Positions 42,321 to 51,786 are shown, counted from the first letter of the stretch. The stretch is DNA of 64,000 bases from Mycobacterium europaeum (GCF_002102155.1 NZ_LQOU01000041.1:49795-113794); one strand, 5' to 3'. Numbers and translations: made by a program. Notes: generated by a model from the sequence alone, not told the origin.

Positions 42321-44120
42321 CTAAAGACCCAAGTCGGCCTCGAACGCTCCATCTTCGAGCCGGTGCTTGATCGTGGTGAGGAAGCGGCCCGCATCAGCGC
42401 CGTCGATGAGCCGGTGGTCATAGGTCAGCGGCAGATAGCAGATGGAGCGGACGCCGATGGACTCGTTGCCGAATTCGTCGACGATCACCCGGGGCCGCTT
42501 CACGATGGCCCCGGTGCCCAGCATGGCGGCCTGCGGCGGAACCAGGATGGGGGTGTCGAACAGCGCGCCCTGGCTGCCGATGTTGGTGATGGTGAAGGTG
42601 CCACCGGATAGCTCGTCGGGTTTCAGGTCGCCCGAGCGGGCGCGCGCGGCGATGTCGGCGATCGCCCGGGCCAGTCCGGCCAGCGACAGGTCGCCGGCGT
42701 TGTGGATGACGGGGGAGAGCAACCCCTGCTCGGTGTCGACGGCGAAGCCGAGATGTTCGGCGTCGTAGTAGGTGATCTCTTTGGTCTCTTCGTTGTAGCT
42801 GGCGTTGATGTTGGGGTGGATCTTCAGCGCGTCGATCACCGCCCTGGCGATGAACGGCAGGAAGGTCAGGTTCACTCCCTCCCGTTCGGCGAACGCCGAC
42901 TTCGCCCGGGCCCGCAGCCCGACGATCCGGGTCATGTCGACCTCGTGCGTCTGGGTGAGCTGGGCGGTGGCCTGCAGGGATTCGCGCGTCTTGTTCGCGG
43001 TGAGCTGGCGGATCCGGCTGGCCTTCTGCGTGGTGCCGCGCAGGTGCGCCAGCGCCGGCGCCGGGGTCGGCGCTGCCGCCGGGGCCACCCTGCCGTCAGC
43101 CGTCGGCGCGGCCGCCGGTGCCTGCGCCGCCGCGGGCGCCTTCTGGGCCTGCTGCTTCTGGCGCTGCTTTTCCTCCGCCGCGGCGAGCACGTCCTGCTTG
43201 CGGATGCGGCCACCGACACCGGTGCCGGTGATCCCGGCCAGGTCGATGTCGTTCTCGGTGGCCAGCTTGCGCACCAGCGGGGTCACGTAGGGCGCGCCGT
43301 TCGGACCGGGGCCGCCGGGCTCGGCGGCCGGTTGCGCCTGCGCGGGTTGCGGTTTCGGCGCCGGCTCGGGCTGCGAAACCGGCTGGGGCTCGGGCTTCGC
43401 CTCGGCCTTGGGTGGTTCGGGTGCGGGCTCCGGCTTGGGTTCCGGTTTCGGAGCGGGCGGCGGGGTGGGAGCGGACGCGGCCTGGGAACTGCTGCCGATC
43501 CGAGCCAGCTCGCCGCCGACCGGCACGGTGGCGTCCTCCTCGGCGGTGATGCTGATCAGGACGCCGGCCACCGGGGAGGGGATCTCGGTGTCCACCTTGT
43601 CGGTCGACACCTCCACCAGCGCATCGTCGACTCCGACCGAGTCGCCGACCTTCTTCAGCCAGCGGGTCACCGTGCCCTCGGTAACCGACTCGCCGAGTTC
43701 GGGCATCAGCACCGGGGTCGCCTCGCCGCCACCGGAACTCGGCTGGGCGGGCTCGGGTTCGGGCTCCGGCTGGGCCGGCGCCGCCTCGGGTTCGGGCTCC
43801 GGCTGGGCCGGCGGGGCGGATTCGGCCTGCGGCTCCGGCTGGCTCGGCGCCTCCGATCCGCCGCCCTCCGAACCGCCCTCCGCCGCGTCGCCGATGACGG
43901 CCAGCTCGCCGCCCACCTCCACGGTGTCGTCCTCCTGGGCGACGATCTTGGTCAGCACACCGGCCGCGGGCGACGGGATTTCGGTGTCCACCTTGTCGGT
44001 GGACACCTCGACGAGGGGTTCGTCGAGTTCGACCGTGTCGCCTTCCTGCTTGAGCCAGCGGGTGACCGTCCCCTCGGTGACGCTTTCACCGAGTGCCGGC
44101 ATCTGGACGGAGAAGGCCAT
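42321..44120 (-). CDS. dlaT: Dihydrolipoamide acyltransferase DlaT
   Basis: 599-residue E2 of pyruvate dehydrogenase, also part of the peroxynitrite reductase system with AhpC/AhpD/Lpd in M. tuberculosis. It has two N-terminal lipoyl domains (each with STDKVDTEIPSP; the Lys is lipoylated), Pro/Glu/Ala linkers, a peripheral subunit-binding domain (VTPLVRKLATENDIDL) and a C-terminal catalytic domain with YDHRLIDGADAG. It is about 45 residues longer than I recall for the M. tuberculosis protein, because of linkers containing a 33-base tandem repeat. ATG 44120. Its E1 partner aceE is at the window start and lipA/lipB lie just downstream. Confidence 0.97.
   Translation of the reverse strand: MAFSVQMPALGESVTEGTVTRWLKQEGDTVELDEPLVEVSTDKVDTEIPSPAAGVLTKIVAQEDDTVEVGGELAVIGDAAEGGSEGGGSEAPSQPEPQAESAPPAQPEPEPEAAPAQPEPEPEPAQPSSGGGEATPVLMPELGESVTEGTVTRWLKKVGDSVGVDDALVEVSTDKVDTEIPSPVAGVLISITAEEDATVPVGGELARIGSSSQAASAPTPPPAPKPEPKPEPAPEPPKAEAKPEPQPVSQPEPAPKPQPAQAQPAAEPGGPGPNGAPYVTPLVRKLATENDIDLAGITGTGVGGRIRKQDVLAAAEEKQRQKQQAQKAPAAAQAPAAAPTADGRVAPAAAPTPAPALAHLRGTTQKASRIRQLTANKTRESLQATAQLTQTHEVDMTRIVGLRARAKSAFAEREGVNLTFLPFIARAVIDALKIHPNINASYNEETKEITYYDAEHLGFAVDTEQGLLSPVIHNAGDLSLAGLARAIADIAARARSGDLKPDELSGGTFTITNIGSQGALFDTPILVPPQAAMLGTGAIVKRPRVIVDEFGNESIGVRSICYLPLTYDHRLIDGADAGRFLTTIKHRLEDGAFEADLGL
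43752..43813. repeat. 33-base tandem repeat in the dlaT linker
   Basis: A 29-base block beginning CTCGGGTTCGGGCTCCGGCT occurs at 43752-43780 and again at 43785-43813, a period of 33 bases or 11 codons, with related partial copies on either side. It encodes Pro/Glu/Ala-rich linker between the two lipoyl domains, so changes in copy number would keep the frame. Confidence 0.7.
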
Positions 44121-44315
44121 CGTTTTGACTCCTCGATCGCTCGTGGGTCGGGGCGGGTCGAACAACTCGCTAGCCGTTCAAAGCAGCTAACCAAAACTAT
44201 CCTGTCACTCCGTCCACACCGGCACACATCCAGGGCGGACCGCGCGCGGCTGCCGGGACGGCCGGAACACCCTTGCTACGGTGTGTGGCCACTGCAGTTG
44301 AAGCGGGAGGTCCCG

Positions 44316-46091
44316 GTGCCGGCACCACAACAGCGAGCCCAGCATTTCGTCGTCAGCGCCGACGGCACGCGAATCGCGGTCTTCGAAGAGGGCAACGCCG
44401 ACGGCCCCACCGTCGTGCTGGTGCACGGCTTCCCCGACTCGCACGTCCTGTGGGACGGCGTCGTGCCGCTGCTGGCCGACCGGTTTCGCATCCTTCGGTA
44501 CGACAACCGCGGCGTCGGTGAGTCGTCGGCGCCCAAGCCGGTGTCGGCGTACACCATGGACCGATTCGCCGACGACTTCGCCGCCGTGACCGGCGAGCTG
44601 AGCCCCGGCCGGCCCGTGCACGTGCTCGCCCACGACTGGGGCTCGGTCGGGGTGTGGCACTACCTGAAGCGGCCCGGCGCCGGTGACCGGGTCGCGACGT
44701 TCACCTCGGTGTCCGGCCCGAGTCAGGACCAACTGGTCGACTACATCTTCACCGGTCTGCGGGCGCCCTGGCGCCCGCGCACCTTCGTCCGCGCCGTCAG
44801 CCAGGCGCTGCGGCTGACCTACATGATCTTCTTCTCGATCCCGGTGCTCGCGCCGCTGTTGTTGCGCCTGACGCTGTCGATCCCGGCGCTTCGGCGCAAC
44901 GCGGTGGACAACATCCCCGCCGAGCAGATCCACCACTCGCCGCACCTGGCCCGGGACGCCGCCCGTTCGGTGAAAACGTATCCCGCCAACTACTTTCGCT
45001 CGTTCGCCGGCCGCGGCCAGGGCATCCACGTCGTCGACGTGCCGGTGCAGTTGATCGTCAACACCAAGGACAAGTACGTGCGCCCGTACGGCTACGACCA
45101 CACACCCCGCTTCGTACCGCGGCTGTGGCGGCGCGACATCCGGGCCGGGCACTTCTCGCCGATGTCCCACCCGCGGGTGATGGCCGCGGCCGTGCACGAC
45201 TTCGCCGACCTGGCCGAGGGCAAGCCCCCGAGCCGCGCGCTGCTGCGCGCGCAGGTCGGACGCCCCCGCAGGGCCTTCGGCGACACCCTGGTGTCGGTCA
45301 CGGGCGCCGGCAGCGGAATCGGCCGCGAGACGGCGTTCGCCTTCGCGCGTGAGGGCGCCGAGCTGGTCGTCAGCGACATCGACGAGGCGGCCGTCAAGGC
45401 CACCGCCGCGGAGATCGCCACCCGCGGCGGCGTCGCGCACGCCTACGTGCTGGACGTGTCCGACGCCGCGGCCGTGGAGGCGTTCGCCGAGCGGGTGAGC
45501 GCCGAACACGGCGTGCCCGACGTCGTGGTCAACAACGCCGGCATCGGACAGGCGGGCGGATTCCTGGACACCCCGGCCGAGCAGTTCGACCGGGTGCTCG
45601 ACGTCAACCTGGGCGGCGTGGTCAACGGGTGCCGGTCCTTCGCGCGGCGGCTCGTCGAGCGGGGCACCGGCGGGTACATCGTCAACGTGTCGTCGATGGC
45701 GGCCTACGCGCCGCTGCAGTCGCTGAGCGCCTACTGCACGTCCAAGGCGGCGACCTACATGTTCTCCGACTGCCTGCGCGCCGAACTCGACGCCGCCGGG
45801 GTGGGGCTGACCACGGTCTGCCCGGGTGTCATCGACACCAATATCATCAACACCACCCGCTTCGACGCGCCCACGGGCAAGGTGGACCGCGTCGACGACC
45901 GGCGCGGCCAGCTGCAGAAGATGTTCGCGCTGCGCCACTACGGCCCGGAGAAGGTCGCCAACGCCATCCTGTCGTCGGTGCAGAAAAAGAAGCCGATTCG
46001 CCCGGTGGCGCCGGAAGCCTATGCGCTATACGGGGTTTCGCGTGTGGCGCCGCAAGGCCTGCGCAACTTCGCGCGGATGCGGGTGATCTGA
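44316..46091 (+). CDS. ephD: Bifunctional epoxide hydrolase / short-chain dehydrogenase EphD
   Basis: 591-residue fusion (M. tuberculosis EphD, 592). The N-terminal alpha/beta-hydrolase has VLVHGFPDSHVLWD and the nucleophile Asp107 in AHDWGS; the C-terminal His is in AGHFSPMSHP. From about residue 325 an SDR domain begins, with SVTGAGSGIGRETA, NNAGIG, and the catalytic YCTSKA. EphD has been linked to epoxy-mycolic acid processing. GTG 44316 has GGGAGG five bases upstream. Confidence 0.97.
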   Translation: MPAPQQRAQHFVVSADGTRIAVFEEGNADGPTVVLVHGFPDSHVLWDGVVPLLADRFRILRYDNRGVGESSAPKPVSAYTMDRFADDFAAVTGELSPGRPVHVLAHDWGSVGVWHYLKRPGAGDRVATFTSVSGPSQDQLVDYIFTGLRAPWRPRTFVRAVSQALRLTYMIFFSIPVLAPLLLRLTLSIPALRRNAVDNIPAEQIHHSPHLARDAARSVKTYPANYFRSFAGRGQGIHVVDVPVQLIVNTKDKYVRPYGYDHTPRFVPRLWRRDIRAGHFSPMSHPRVMAAAVHDFADLAEGKPPSRALLRAQVGRPRRAFGDTLVSVTGAGSGIGRETAFAFAREGAELVVSDIDEAAVKATAAEIATRGGVAHAYVLDVSDAAAVEAFAERVSAEHGVPDVVVNNAGIGQAGGFLDTPAEQFDRVLDVNLGGVVNGCRSFARRLVERGTGGYIVNVSSMAAYAPLQSLSAYCTSKAATYMFSDCLRAELDAAGVGLTTVCPGVIDTNIINTTRFDAPTGKVDRVDDRRGQLQKMFALRHYGPEKVANAILSSVQKKKPIRPVAPEAYALYGVSRVAPQGLRNFARMRVI

Positions 46092-46098
46092 CGCGGGC

Positions 46099-46443
46099 CT
46101 ACGTGCCCGACCGCGCGGCACCCTGGCGGCCCGTCAGAAGCGTTCCGCCGACCGCGACGAGCCCGACGATGGCCAGCGGGATCGACCACATCCGTCGGCT
46201 GCCCACCGACGACTGGCACTGCGCCACGTAGTCGGTGTGCGGAACGACCTGATTGAGGATCGGGATGTTCGCCACGCTGTTGTTGTTCGCGCTCCTGGCC
46301 GCGGACAGGTCCGTGGCGACGGCGTTGCCGCACCCGATCGAATGCCCGTTGCCGTCGGAAATCGACACCGGCGCCAGCAGCCCGATCACGCCGGCCAGCA
46401 GCAGCACGGCGCCTACACCCAGGATCAACCGTCGCACCGTCAC
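46099..46443 (-). CDS. Small two-span membrane protein
   Basis: 114 residues with membrane helices at about 6-26 (LILGVGAVLLLAGVIGLLAP) and 86-103 (SIPLAIVGLVAVGGTLLTG). The loop between them holds two cysteines (SIGCGNAV and VAQCQSS) that could form an extracytoplasmic disulfide. I do not recognise the family. GTG 46443 is the only reasonable start. It is convergent with ephD (7-base gap) and divergent from the SRPBCC gene. Confidence 0.7.
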   Translation of the reverse strand: MTVRRLILGVGAVLLLAGVIGLLAPVSISDGNGHSIGCGNAVATDLSAARSANNNSVANIPILNQVVPHTDYVAQCQSSVGSRRMWSIPLAIVGLVAVGGTLLTGRQGAARSGT

Positions 46444-46581
46444 GATCTCGCCTTTCTTCGTACGGGTTTTCGACCGACTGGGAGTTTAACCGCTGCACGA
46501 GGCCGGTAAACCCGAATTCCGGCTGGATATGGCGCCCGATTCGTGGGTATCCCGCCGCGATAGCCGAGAGGGGAGTGCAAC

Positions 46582-47034
46582 GTGGTGCTGAGTGCGACGC
46601 GGGACGTGTCCGCGCCTTGCGAGCGGGTGTGGGAGGTGCTGGCCCAGGGGTGGACCTACACCCAGTGGGTGGTGGGCAACAGCCGCATGCGGGCCGTCGA
46701 TCCGCACTGGCCCGAGCCCGGCTCCTCGATCAGGCACTCCATCGGGATCTGGCCCATGGTGATCAACGACGCGACGGTGGTGGAGGTGTGCGAACCGCCG
46801 CACAAGCTGGTGCTGTGCGCCCGCCTGGGTCCGTTAGGCGCCGCGCGGATCACCATGCTGCTGCACGAAACACCGCAGGGCTGCCGGGTGGAGATGATCG
46901 AAGTGCCCGTCGAAGGCCCGATGGCGGTGGTTCCCAACTCGTTGGCGCTGGCCGCGGCCTACCCGCGCAACAAGGAGTGCCTGTGGCGGCTGGCGTCCCT
47001 GGCCGAGCGCCTGGAGCCGAGCCAGGTCAAATGA
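46582..47034 (+). CDS. SRPBCC (START-like) family protein
   Basis: 150 residues. It opens with the SRPBCC/polyketide cyclase-like SATRDVSAPCERVWEVLA and continues as a beta-rich hydrophobic-ligand-binding domain. GTG 46582 has GGGGAG six bases upstream. Its stop overlaps the ATG of the FAD oxidoreductase by 4 bases (ATGA), so the two probably act in one pathway on a lipophilic substrate. No specific ligand can be named. I recall no such pair between ephD and pepB in M. tuberculosis. Confidence 0.85.
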   Translation: MVLSATRDVSAPCERVWEVLAQGWTYTQWVVGNSRMRAVDPHWPEPGSSIRHSIGIWPMVINDATVVEVCEPPHKLVLCARLGPLGAARITMLLHETPQGCRVEMIEVPVEGPMAVVPNSLALAAAYPRNKECLWRLASLAERLEPSQVK

Positions 47035-48632
47035 GCGTGCGGGACACCGCCGACGCCGTCGTCATCGGAGCGGGGCACCACGGGCTGGTCGCCGCCTCGA
47101 TGCTCGCCGACGCCGGATGGGACGTCCTGGTGCTGGAAGCCCAGCCGGAACCGGGCGGCGCGGTCCGCAGCGCCGAGCTGACGCCGGGCTACATCACCGA
47201 CCTGTTCAGCTCCTACTACCCGATGACGGTGGCCTCGCCCGCGATCGCGGCGCTGGGGCTGGAGGACCACGGCCTGCGGTGGGCACACGCGCCCGCGGTG
47301 GTCGGTCATCCGCGCGACCCGGACGATGAAGACCCGCCCATCGTCTACCACGACCCCGCCCGCACGGCAACGGAATTCGCGCGCCGGGAACCGGCCGACG
47401 GCGACAACTGGTGGCGGCTGGTGGAGTTGTGGCAGCGGATCAAGGCGCCGCTGCTCGACGCCATGCTGTCGCCATTTCCTCCGGTGCGCCCGATGCTGCG
47501 GCTGCTGACCAGGCTCGGCACCTCCGAGGCGCTCCGGGTGGCGCGCCTGCTGGTGCAGCCGGCCAACACCATGGCCGGCGAGCTGTTCGCCGGCGAGGCG
47601 CCGCGGGTCCTGCTGCTGGGCAACGCGATGCACGCCGACGTCCCACCGGACGCGCCGATCAGCGGCGCCATGGGATTCCTGATGACGATGCTGGCCCAGG
47701 ACTGCGGCTGGCCGGTGCCGGTCGGGGGCTCCGGACAGCTGACGGCCGCCCTGGTCAACCGGGCCCGCTCCGCGGGCGCGCGAATCGAGTGCAACCAGAA
47801 CGTGTCCCGCATTCAGGTGCGGGGCGGCCGCGCGGTGGGGGTGATGACGGCCGAGGGGCGCACGGTCGCGGCGCGGCGGGCGATCGTCGCCGACGTGACG
47901 GCGCCGCGGCTGTTCTGCGACATGCTGCCCGCGGATGCGCTGCCGCCCAAGCTGTTACGCGACCTCGAGCACTTCGTGTGGGATCCGCCCGTGGTGAAGG
48001 TCAACTATGCGCTCGGCCGGCCGGTGCCCTGGCGGGCGAAGAGCCTGCAGGGCGTGGGCACCGTCCACCTGGGCGCCGACAGCGACGGGCTGATCCGCTG
48101 GATGGCCGATCTCAACACCCGGGTGGTGCCCGAGCATCCGTTCATGTTGTTGGGGCAGACCACCACGGCCGATCCGACCAGGTCGCCCGAGGGAACCGAA
48201 AGCGTGTGGGCCTACACGCATCTGCCGCGCAACGTCGCCGACGACGCGTCGGCCGACCGGCTCGCCGAAGCCCTGGACGGGGTGATCGAGGAACACGCGC
48301 CGGGCTTCGGATCGGCGGTCGTCGGCCGGTTCGTACAACGGCCGTCGGACCTGGAGGCCAGCGACGCCAACCTGCACATGGGTGCGCTCAACGGCGGCAC
48401 CGCGCAATTGCAGCAGATGCTGATCTTCCGCCCGGCGCCCGGCATGGGCCGCGCCGAAACCCCGGTGCAGGGGCTCTATCTGGGCAGTGCCTCGGCGACC
48501 CCGGGCGGCTCGGTGCACGGCGCCTGCGGGCGCAACGCGGCCAACGCCGCGCTGGCCGCCGATGGCGCGACCGGCTGGCCCCGCCGCCAGGTCAAGCGCG
48601 CCGTCTTCTCGCTGCTGACCGGTAAGCGCTGA
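47031..48632 (+). CDS. FAD-dependent oxidoreductase (phytoene desaturase-like)
   Basis: 533 residues. The N-terminal dinucleotide-binding fold is VVIGAGHHGLVAASMLADAG followed by Glu in VLEAQPEPGGAVRSAE. The C-terminal FAD contact is LYLGSASATPGGSVHGACGRNAA, as in the phytoene dehydrogenase-related (COG1233) group. A lipid or isoprenoid substrate is plausible; the reaction is unknown. It is coupled to the SRPBCC gene. Its end is 3 bases from the convergent pepB stop. Confidence 0.88.
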   Translation: MSVRDTADAVVIGAGHHGLVAASMLADAGWDVLVLEAQPEPGGAVRSAELTPGYITDLFSSYYPMTVASPAIAALGLEDHGLRWAHAPAVVGHPRDPDDEDPPIVYHDPARTATEFARREPADGDNWWRLVELWQRIKAPLLDAMLSPFPPVRPMLRLLTRLGTSEALRVARLLVQPANTMAGELFAGEAPRVLLLGNAMHADVPPDAPISGAMGFLMTMLAQDCGWPVPVGGSGQLTAALVNRARSAGARIECNQNVSRIQVRGGRAVGVMTAEGRTVAARRAIVADVTAPRLFCDMLPADALPPKLLRDLEHFVWDPPVVKVNYALGRPVPWRAKSLQGVGTVHLGADSDGLIRWMADLNTRVVPEHPFMLLGQTTTADPTRSPEGTESVWAYTHLPRNVADDASADRLAEALDGVIEEHAPGFGSAVVGRFVQRPSDLEASDANLHMGALNGGTAQLQQMLIFRPAPGMGRAETPVQGLYLGSASATPGGSVHGACGRNAANAALAADGATGWPRRQVKRAVFSLLTGKR

Positions 48633-48635
48633 CCG

Positions 48636-50189
48636 CTAGCCGTTTTCGGCGATGTCTTCGAGCACCGCGAACATGGTGCGGGTCGGCACACCGGTGCCGC
48701 CCTTGGGCGTGTAGCCCCACGGGCCGCTGGTGTTGTACGCGGGGCCGGCCACGTCGATGTGCGCCCAGCCCACGCCGTCGGCGACGAACTCGCGCAGGAA
48801 CACGCCGGCCACCAGCATGCCGGCGAACCGCTGGCCGCTGATGTTGGACAGGTCGGCCACGGTGGATTTCAGGTCGTCCTTGAGCTCGTCGGGCAGCGGC
48901 ATCGGCCAGCCGTTCTCGCCTACCCGCTGCGAGATCGCCGCGACGCGGTCGCGGAACTCGTCGCTGCCCATCACCCCGGGGATCCGGGCGCCCAACGCGA
49001 CCGTCTGCGCGCCCGTCAGCGTGGACGTCTCGATCAGGTAGTCCGGGTTGTCCTCGCACGCCCGCACGATGGCGTCGGCCAGGATCAGCCGGCCCTCGGC
49101 GTCGGTGTTCTGCACCTCGACGGTGATGCCGCCGTATTGCGTCAGCACGTCGCCCGGCCGCTGCGCCGTGCCCGACGGCATGTTCTCGGCCATCGGCACA
49201 GTGGCGATCACGTCGATCGGCAACCGCAACTGAGCGGCCAGCGCCACCGTGGCGATGACCGCGGCCGCGCCGCCCATGTCCGAGGTCATGTGGTGCATCG
49301 ATGCCGCCGGCTTGATGGAGATGCCGCCGGTGTCGAACGTGATGCCCTTGCCGACCAACGCGACCCGCTTCGCCTGCTTGGGCTTCTTGGCCAGCTTGGC
49401 ACCGCGGTGGGTCAGCCGCACCAGCCGCGGCGGCCGCGACGAGCCCTGGCCGACACCGATCACGCCGCCGTAGCCCGCCTTCTGCAGCGCCTTCTCGTCG
49501 AGCACCTCCACCTCGAGGCCCACAGATTCGCCCAAAGCCTTTGCGCGCCTGGCGAATTCGGCGGGAAACAGGTGGCTCGGCGGCGTGTTGACGAAGTCGC
49601 GGGCGGTGGCCACCGCGATCGCCACGGCCGCGCCGTGCGCGCTGGCGGCTTTGGCGTCCTTCGCGGTCGACAGCACGGTGATCTTGCGCAGCCCCTTGTC
49701 TTTCGGGGCGGTCTTGCCGCTGCGGAACTCGGTGAAGCGGTAGCTGCCGAGGATGAGTCCCTCGACGGCCGCCGAGCAGACGTCGGCGCCCGGCAACCCG
49801 GCCAGCGTGGTGATCACCGTCTCGGCCGTGCCCAGCGACCGCGCCGCCACCCCGGCGGCCCGGCGGATCGTGTCGGCGGGCCATTCGGTTCGCGGCTTAC
49901 CCAGTCCGACCGCCAGCACGCTGGACACCGGCAGCGACGGCACCACCAGGCGGTGGACCTGCTCGCTGGCGCCGGTGGCGTCCAGGGCCCGCAGGCCGGA
50001 TTCGATGTCGGCGACCGCGTCGGCCGGCAGCGGCGACTCGCCCTGGGCAACCACCGCGCCGGGCCTGTCCTCGTCGCCGGTCGAGACGACCGGCACGACC
50101 AATACCGAAGAGCCCGCCGCGCGTTTGGGCAGCGACGCGGCGACGTTGATGGCGGGGCCTTGATAGCTCAATTCGGTGGTCACGGGCAT
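48636..50189 (-). CDS. pepB: Leucyl aminopeptidase PepB (M17)
   Basis: 517-residue cytosolic metallo-aminopeptidase. The M17 signature NTDAEGRL is present, with the metal ligands in LVGKGITFDTGGISIKP and SDMGGAAAV. The N-terminal macro-like domain is about 1-170. ATG 50189 is used. In the direction of transcription it lies just downstream of the Rv2212-like remnant (5-base gap), the order seen in M. tuberculosis. Confidence 0.97.
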   Translation of the reverse strand: MPVTTELSYQGPAINVAASLPKRAAGSSVLVVPVVSTGDEDRPGAVVAQGESPLPADAVADIESGLRALDATGASEQVHRLVVPSLPVSSVLAVGLGKPRTEWPADTIRRAAGVAARSLGTAETVITTLAGLPGADVCSAAVEGLILGSYRFTEFRSGKTAPKDKGLRKITVLSTAKDAKAASAHGAAVAIAVATARDFVNTPPSHLFPAEFARRAKALGESVGLEVEVLDEKALQKAGYGGVIGVGQGSSRPPRLVRLTHRGAKLAKKPKQAKRVALVGKGITFDTGGISIKPAASMHHMTSDMGGAAAVIATVALAAQLRLPIDVIATVPMAENMPSGTAQRPGDVLTQYGGITVEVQNTDAEGRLILADAIVRACEDNPDYLIETSTLTGAQTVALGARIPGVMGSDEFRDRVAAISQRVGENGWPMPLPDELKDDLKSTVADLSNISGQRFAGMLVAGVFLREFVADGVGWAHIDVAGPAYNTSGPWGYTPKGGTGVPTRTMFAVLEDIAENG

Positions 50190-50194
50190 TCACC

Positions 50195-50585
50195 CTAATC
50201 GGCGGGGCCCGCGCCGACACCGGCGGCGCGCCCCCCGTGCAGCTCGAAGGCGATCACGGGGTCGTCGAAACCCTTGAGGTCAAAGGGGCCACGGGCGGTC
50301 GCCGGCCAGTCCGGCAATTGCTCCCGCAGCGCCGAGTCGGCCAGGACCTGGCACGGGGCCGCGGCCCCGACCAGACGCGCCGCCAGGTTGACCGGGCTGC
50401 CGAAGTAGTCCCCGTTGATCGCCAGCACGGTGCCGTAGGCAAGGCCGTCCGCGCTGCTCGGACTCCACCATTTCGTCGACGGTGAGGCCGAGTCCGTCGA
50501 GGTACTTGATCAGGTCGGTCCGCTCGCGCCCACGGGCGACCCCGGCCGCCTCCAGCGCCGCGAAGTCCGGCGAATCGACCACCAA
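50195..50585 (-). pseudogene. Remnant of class III adenylate cyclase (Rv2212-like), internally deleted
   Basis: Two pieces of an Rv2212-type cyclase lie side by side. The 5' piece (50585 to about 50460) encodes SPDFAALEAAGVARGRERTD and LIKYLDGLGLTVDEMVE, as at the Rv2212 N-terminus. The 3' piece (about 50440 to 50195), in another frame, encodes AYGTVLAINGDYFGSPVNLA and ends in FELHGG. About 770 bases between them, holding most of the catalytic domain, are missing relative to the 388-residue protein I recall, and the junction is out of frame. Only the NxxxR part of the active site survives. A functional cyclase is excluded; the remnant is divergent from gcvT by 38 bases. Confidence 0.88.
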
Positions 50586-50623
50586 CCCGAGTGCGCCAGG
50601 ATCCGGGATTAGGGTGAATCGTC

Positions 50624-51733
50624 GTGACCGATGACTTACTGCATGGCCCGTTGGAAGACCGCCACCGCGACTTGGGGGCCAGTTTCGCCGAGTTCAGTGG
50701 CTGGCTGATGCCGGTGTCGTACGCCGGCACCGTCAGCGAGCACAACGCCACCCGCAACGCGGTCGGTCTGTTCGACGTCAGCCACCTCGGTAAGGCGTTG
50801 GTCCGCGGGCCGGGTGCGGCCGCGTTCGTCAACTCGACGCTCACCAACGACTTGAGCCGCATCGGGCCGGGCAAGGCGCAATACACGTTGTGCTGCACCG
50901 AATCCGGCGGCGTCATCGACGACCTGATCGCCTACTACGTCGACGACGACGAGATCTTCTTGGTGCCCAACGCGGCCAACACCGCCGCGGTGGTCGAGGC
51001 GCTGCGGGCGGCCGCTGAGGCCGGTTTGGGGCCCGGCCTGACCATCACCAACGAGCATCGCTCCTACGCGGTGCTGGCGGTGCAGGGCCCGCGCTCGGCC
51101 GAGGTGCTCGACGGGCTGGGCCTGCCGACCGGCATGGATTACATGGGCTACGCCGACGCCTCCTACGCGGGGGTGCCGGTGCGGGTGTGCCGGACCGGAT
51201 ACACCGGAGAGCACGGCTACGAGCTGCTGCCGCCGTGGGAGTCCTCGGGGGAGGTGTTCGACGCGCTGGCCGCGGCGGTAGCCGCCGCCGGCGGCGAGCC
51301 CGCGGGCCTGGGCGCCCGCGACACGCTGCGCACCGAGATGGGCTACCCCCTGCACGGGCATGAACTGGCGCTGGACATTTCGCCGCTGCAGGCCCGATGC
51401 GGGTGGGCGATCGGCTGGAAGAAGGACGCGTTCTTCGGCCGCGACGCGCTGCTGGCGGAGAAGGCGGCGGGCCCGCGACGGCTGCTGCGCGGGCTGCGGA
51501 TGGTCGGCCGCGGTGTGCTGCGGCCCGGGTTGACGGTGCTGGCCGGCGAGACGCCGGTCGGGGTCACCACGTCGGGAACCTTCTCCCCGACGCTGCAAGC
51601 CGGCATCGGGCTGGCGCTGATCGACACCGACGCCGGGATCGAGGACGGCCGGCGCATCACCGTGGACATCCGTGGGCGCGCCGCCGAGTGCGAAGTGGTG
51701 CGGACGCCCTTCGTCGAAGCGAAAACCCGTTAG
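50624..51733 (+). CDS. gcvT: Aminomethyltransferase GcvT (glycine cleavage T protein)
   Basis: 369 residues. It transfers the aminomethyl carbon of glycine to tetrahydrofolate, releasing ammonia. Signatures are EHNATRNAVGLFDVSHLGK, the GYTGEHGYEL segment and GLGARDTLRTEMGYPLHGHE with the catalytic Asp in the family position; VGVTTSGTFSPTLQAGIGLAL marks the C-terminal barrel. The start is GTG 50624. ilvE follows 53 bases later on the same strand. Confidence 0.97.
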   Translation: MTDDLLHGPLEDRHRDLGASFAEFSGWLMPVSYAGTVSEHNATRNAVGLFDVSHLGKALVRGPGAAAFVNSTLTNDLSRIGPGKAQYTLCCTESGGVIDDLIAYYVDDDEIFLVPNAANTAAVVEALRAAAEAGLGPGLTITNEHRSYAVLAVQGPRSAEVLDGLGLPTGMDYMGYADASYAGVPVRVCRTGYTGEHGYELLPPWESSGEVFDALAAAVAAAGGEPAGLGARDTLRTEMGYPLHGHELALDISPLQARCGWAIGWKKDAFFGRDALLAEKAAGPRRLLRGLRMVGRGVLRPGLTVLAGETPVGVTTSGTFSPTLQAGIGLALIDTDAGIEDGRRITVDIRGRAAECEVVRTPFVEAKTR

Positions 51734-51786
51734 TGCCCCCGGTTCAGGTGAAAAGCCCGGTCGCAGGCGGATATACAATCAGCGCC

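Noticed and set aside
42702..44315. Upstream part of a 1129-codon plus-strand frame ending in EphD
   Set aside because: Only the part from 44316 matches EphD. The rest is antisense to dlaT and of low-complexity Arg/Gly/Leu composition.
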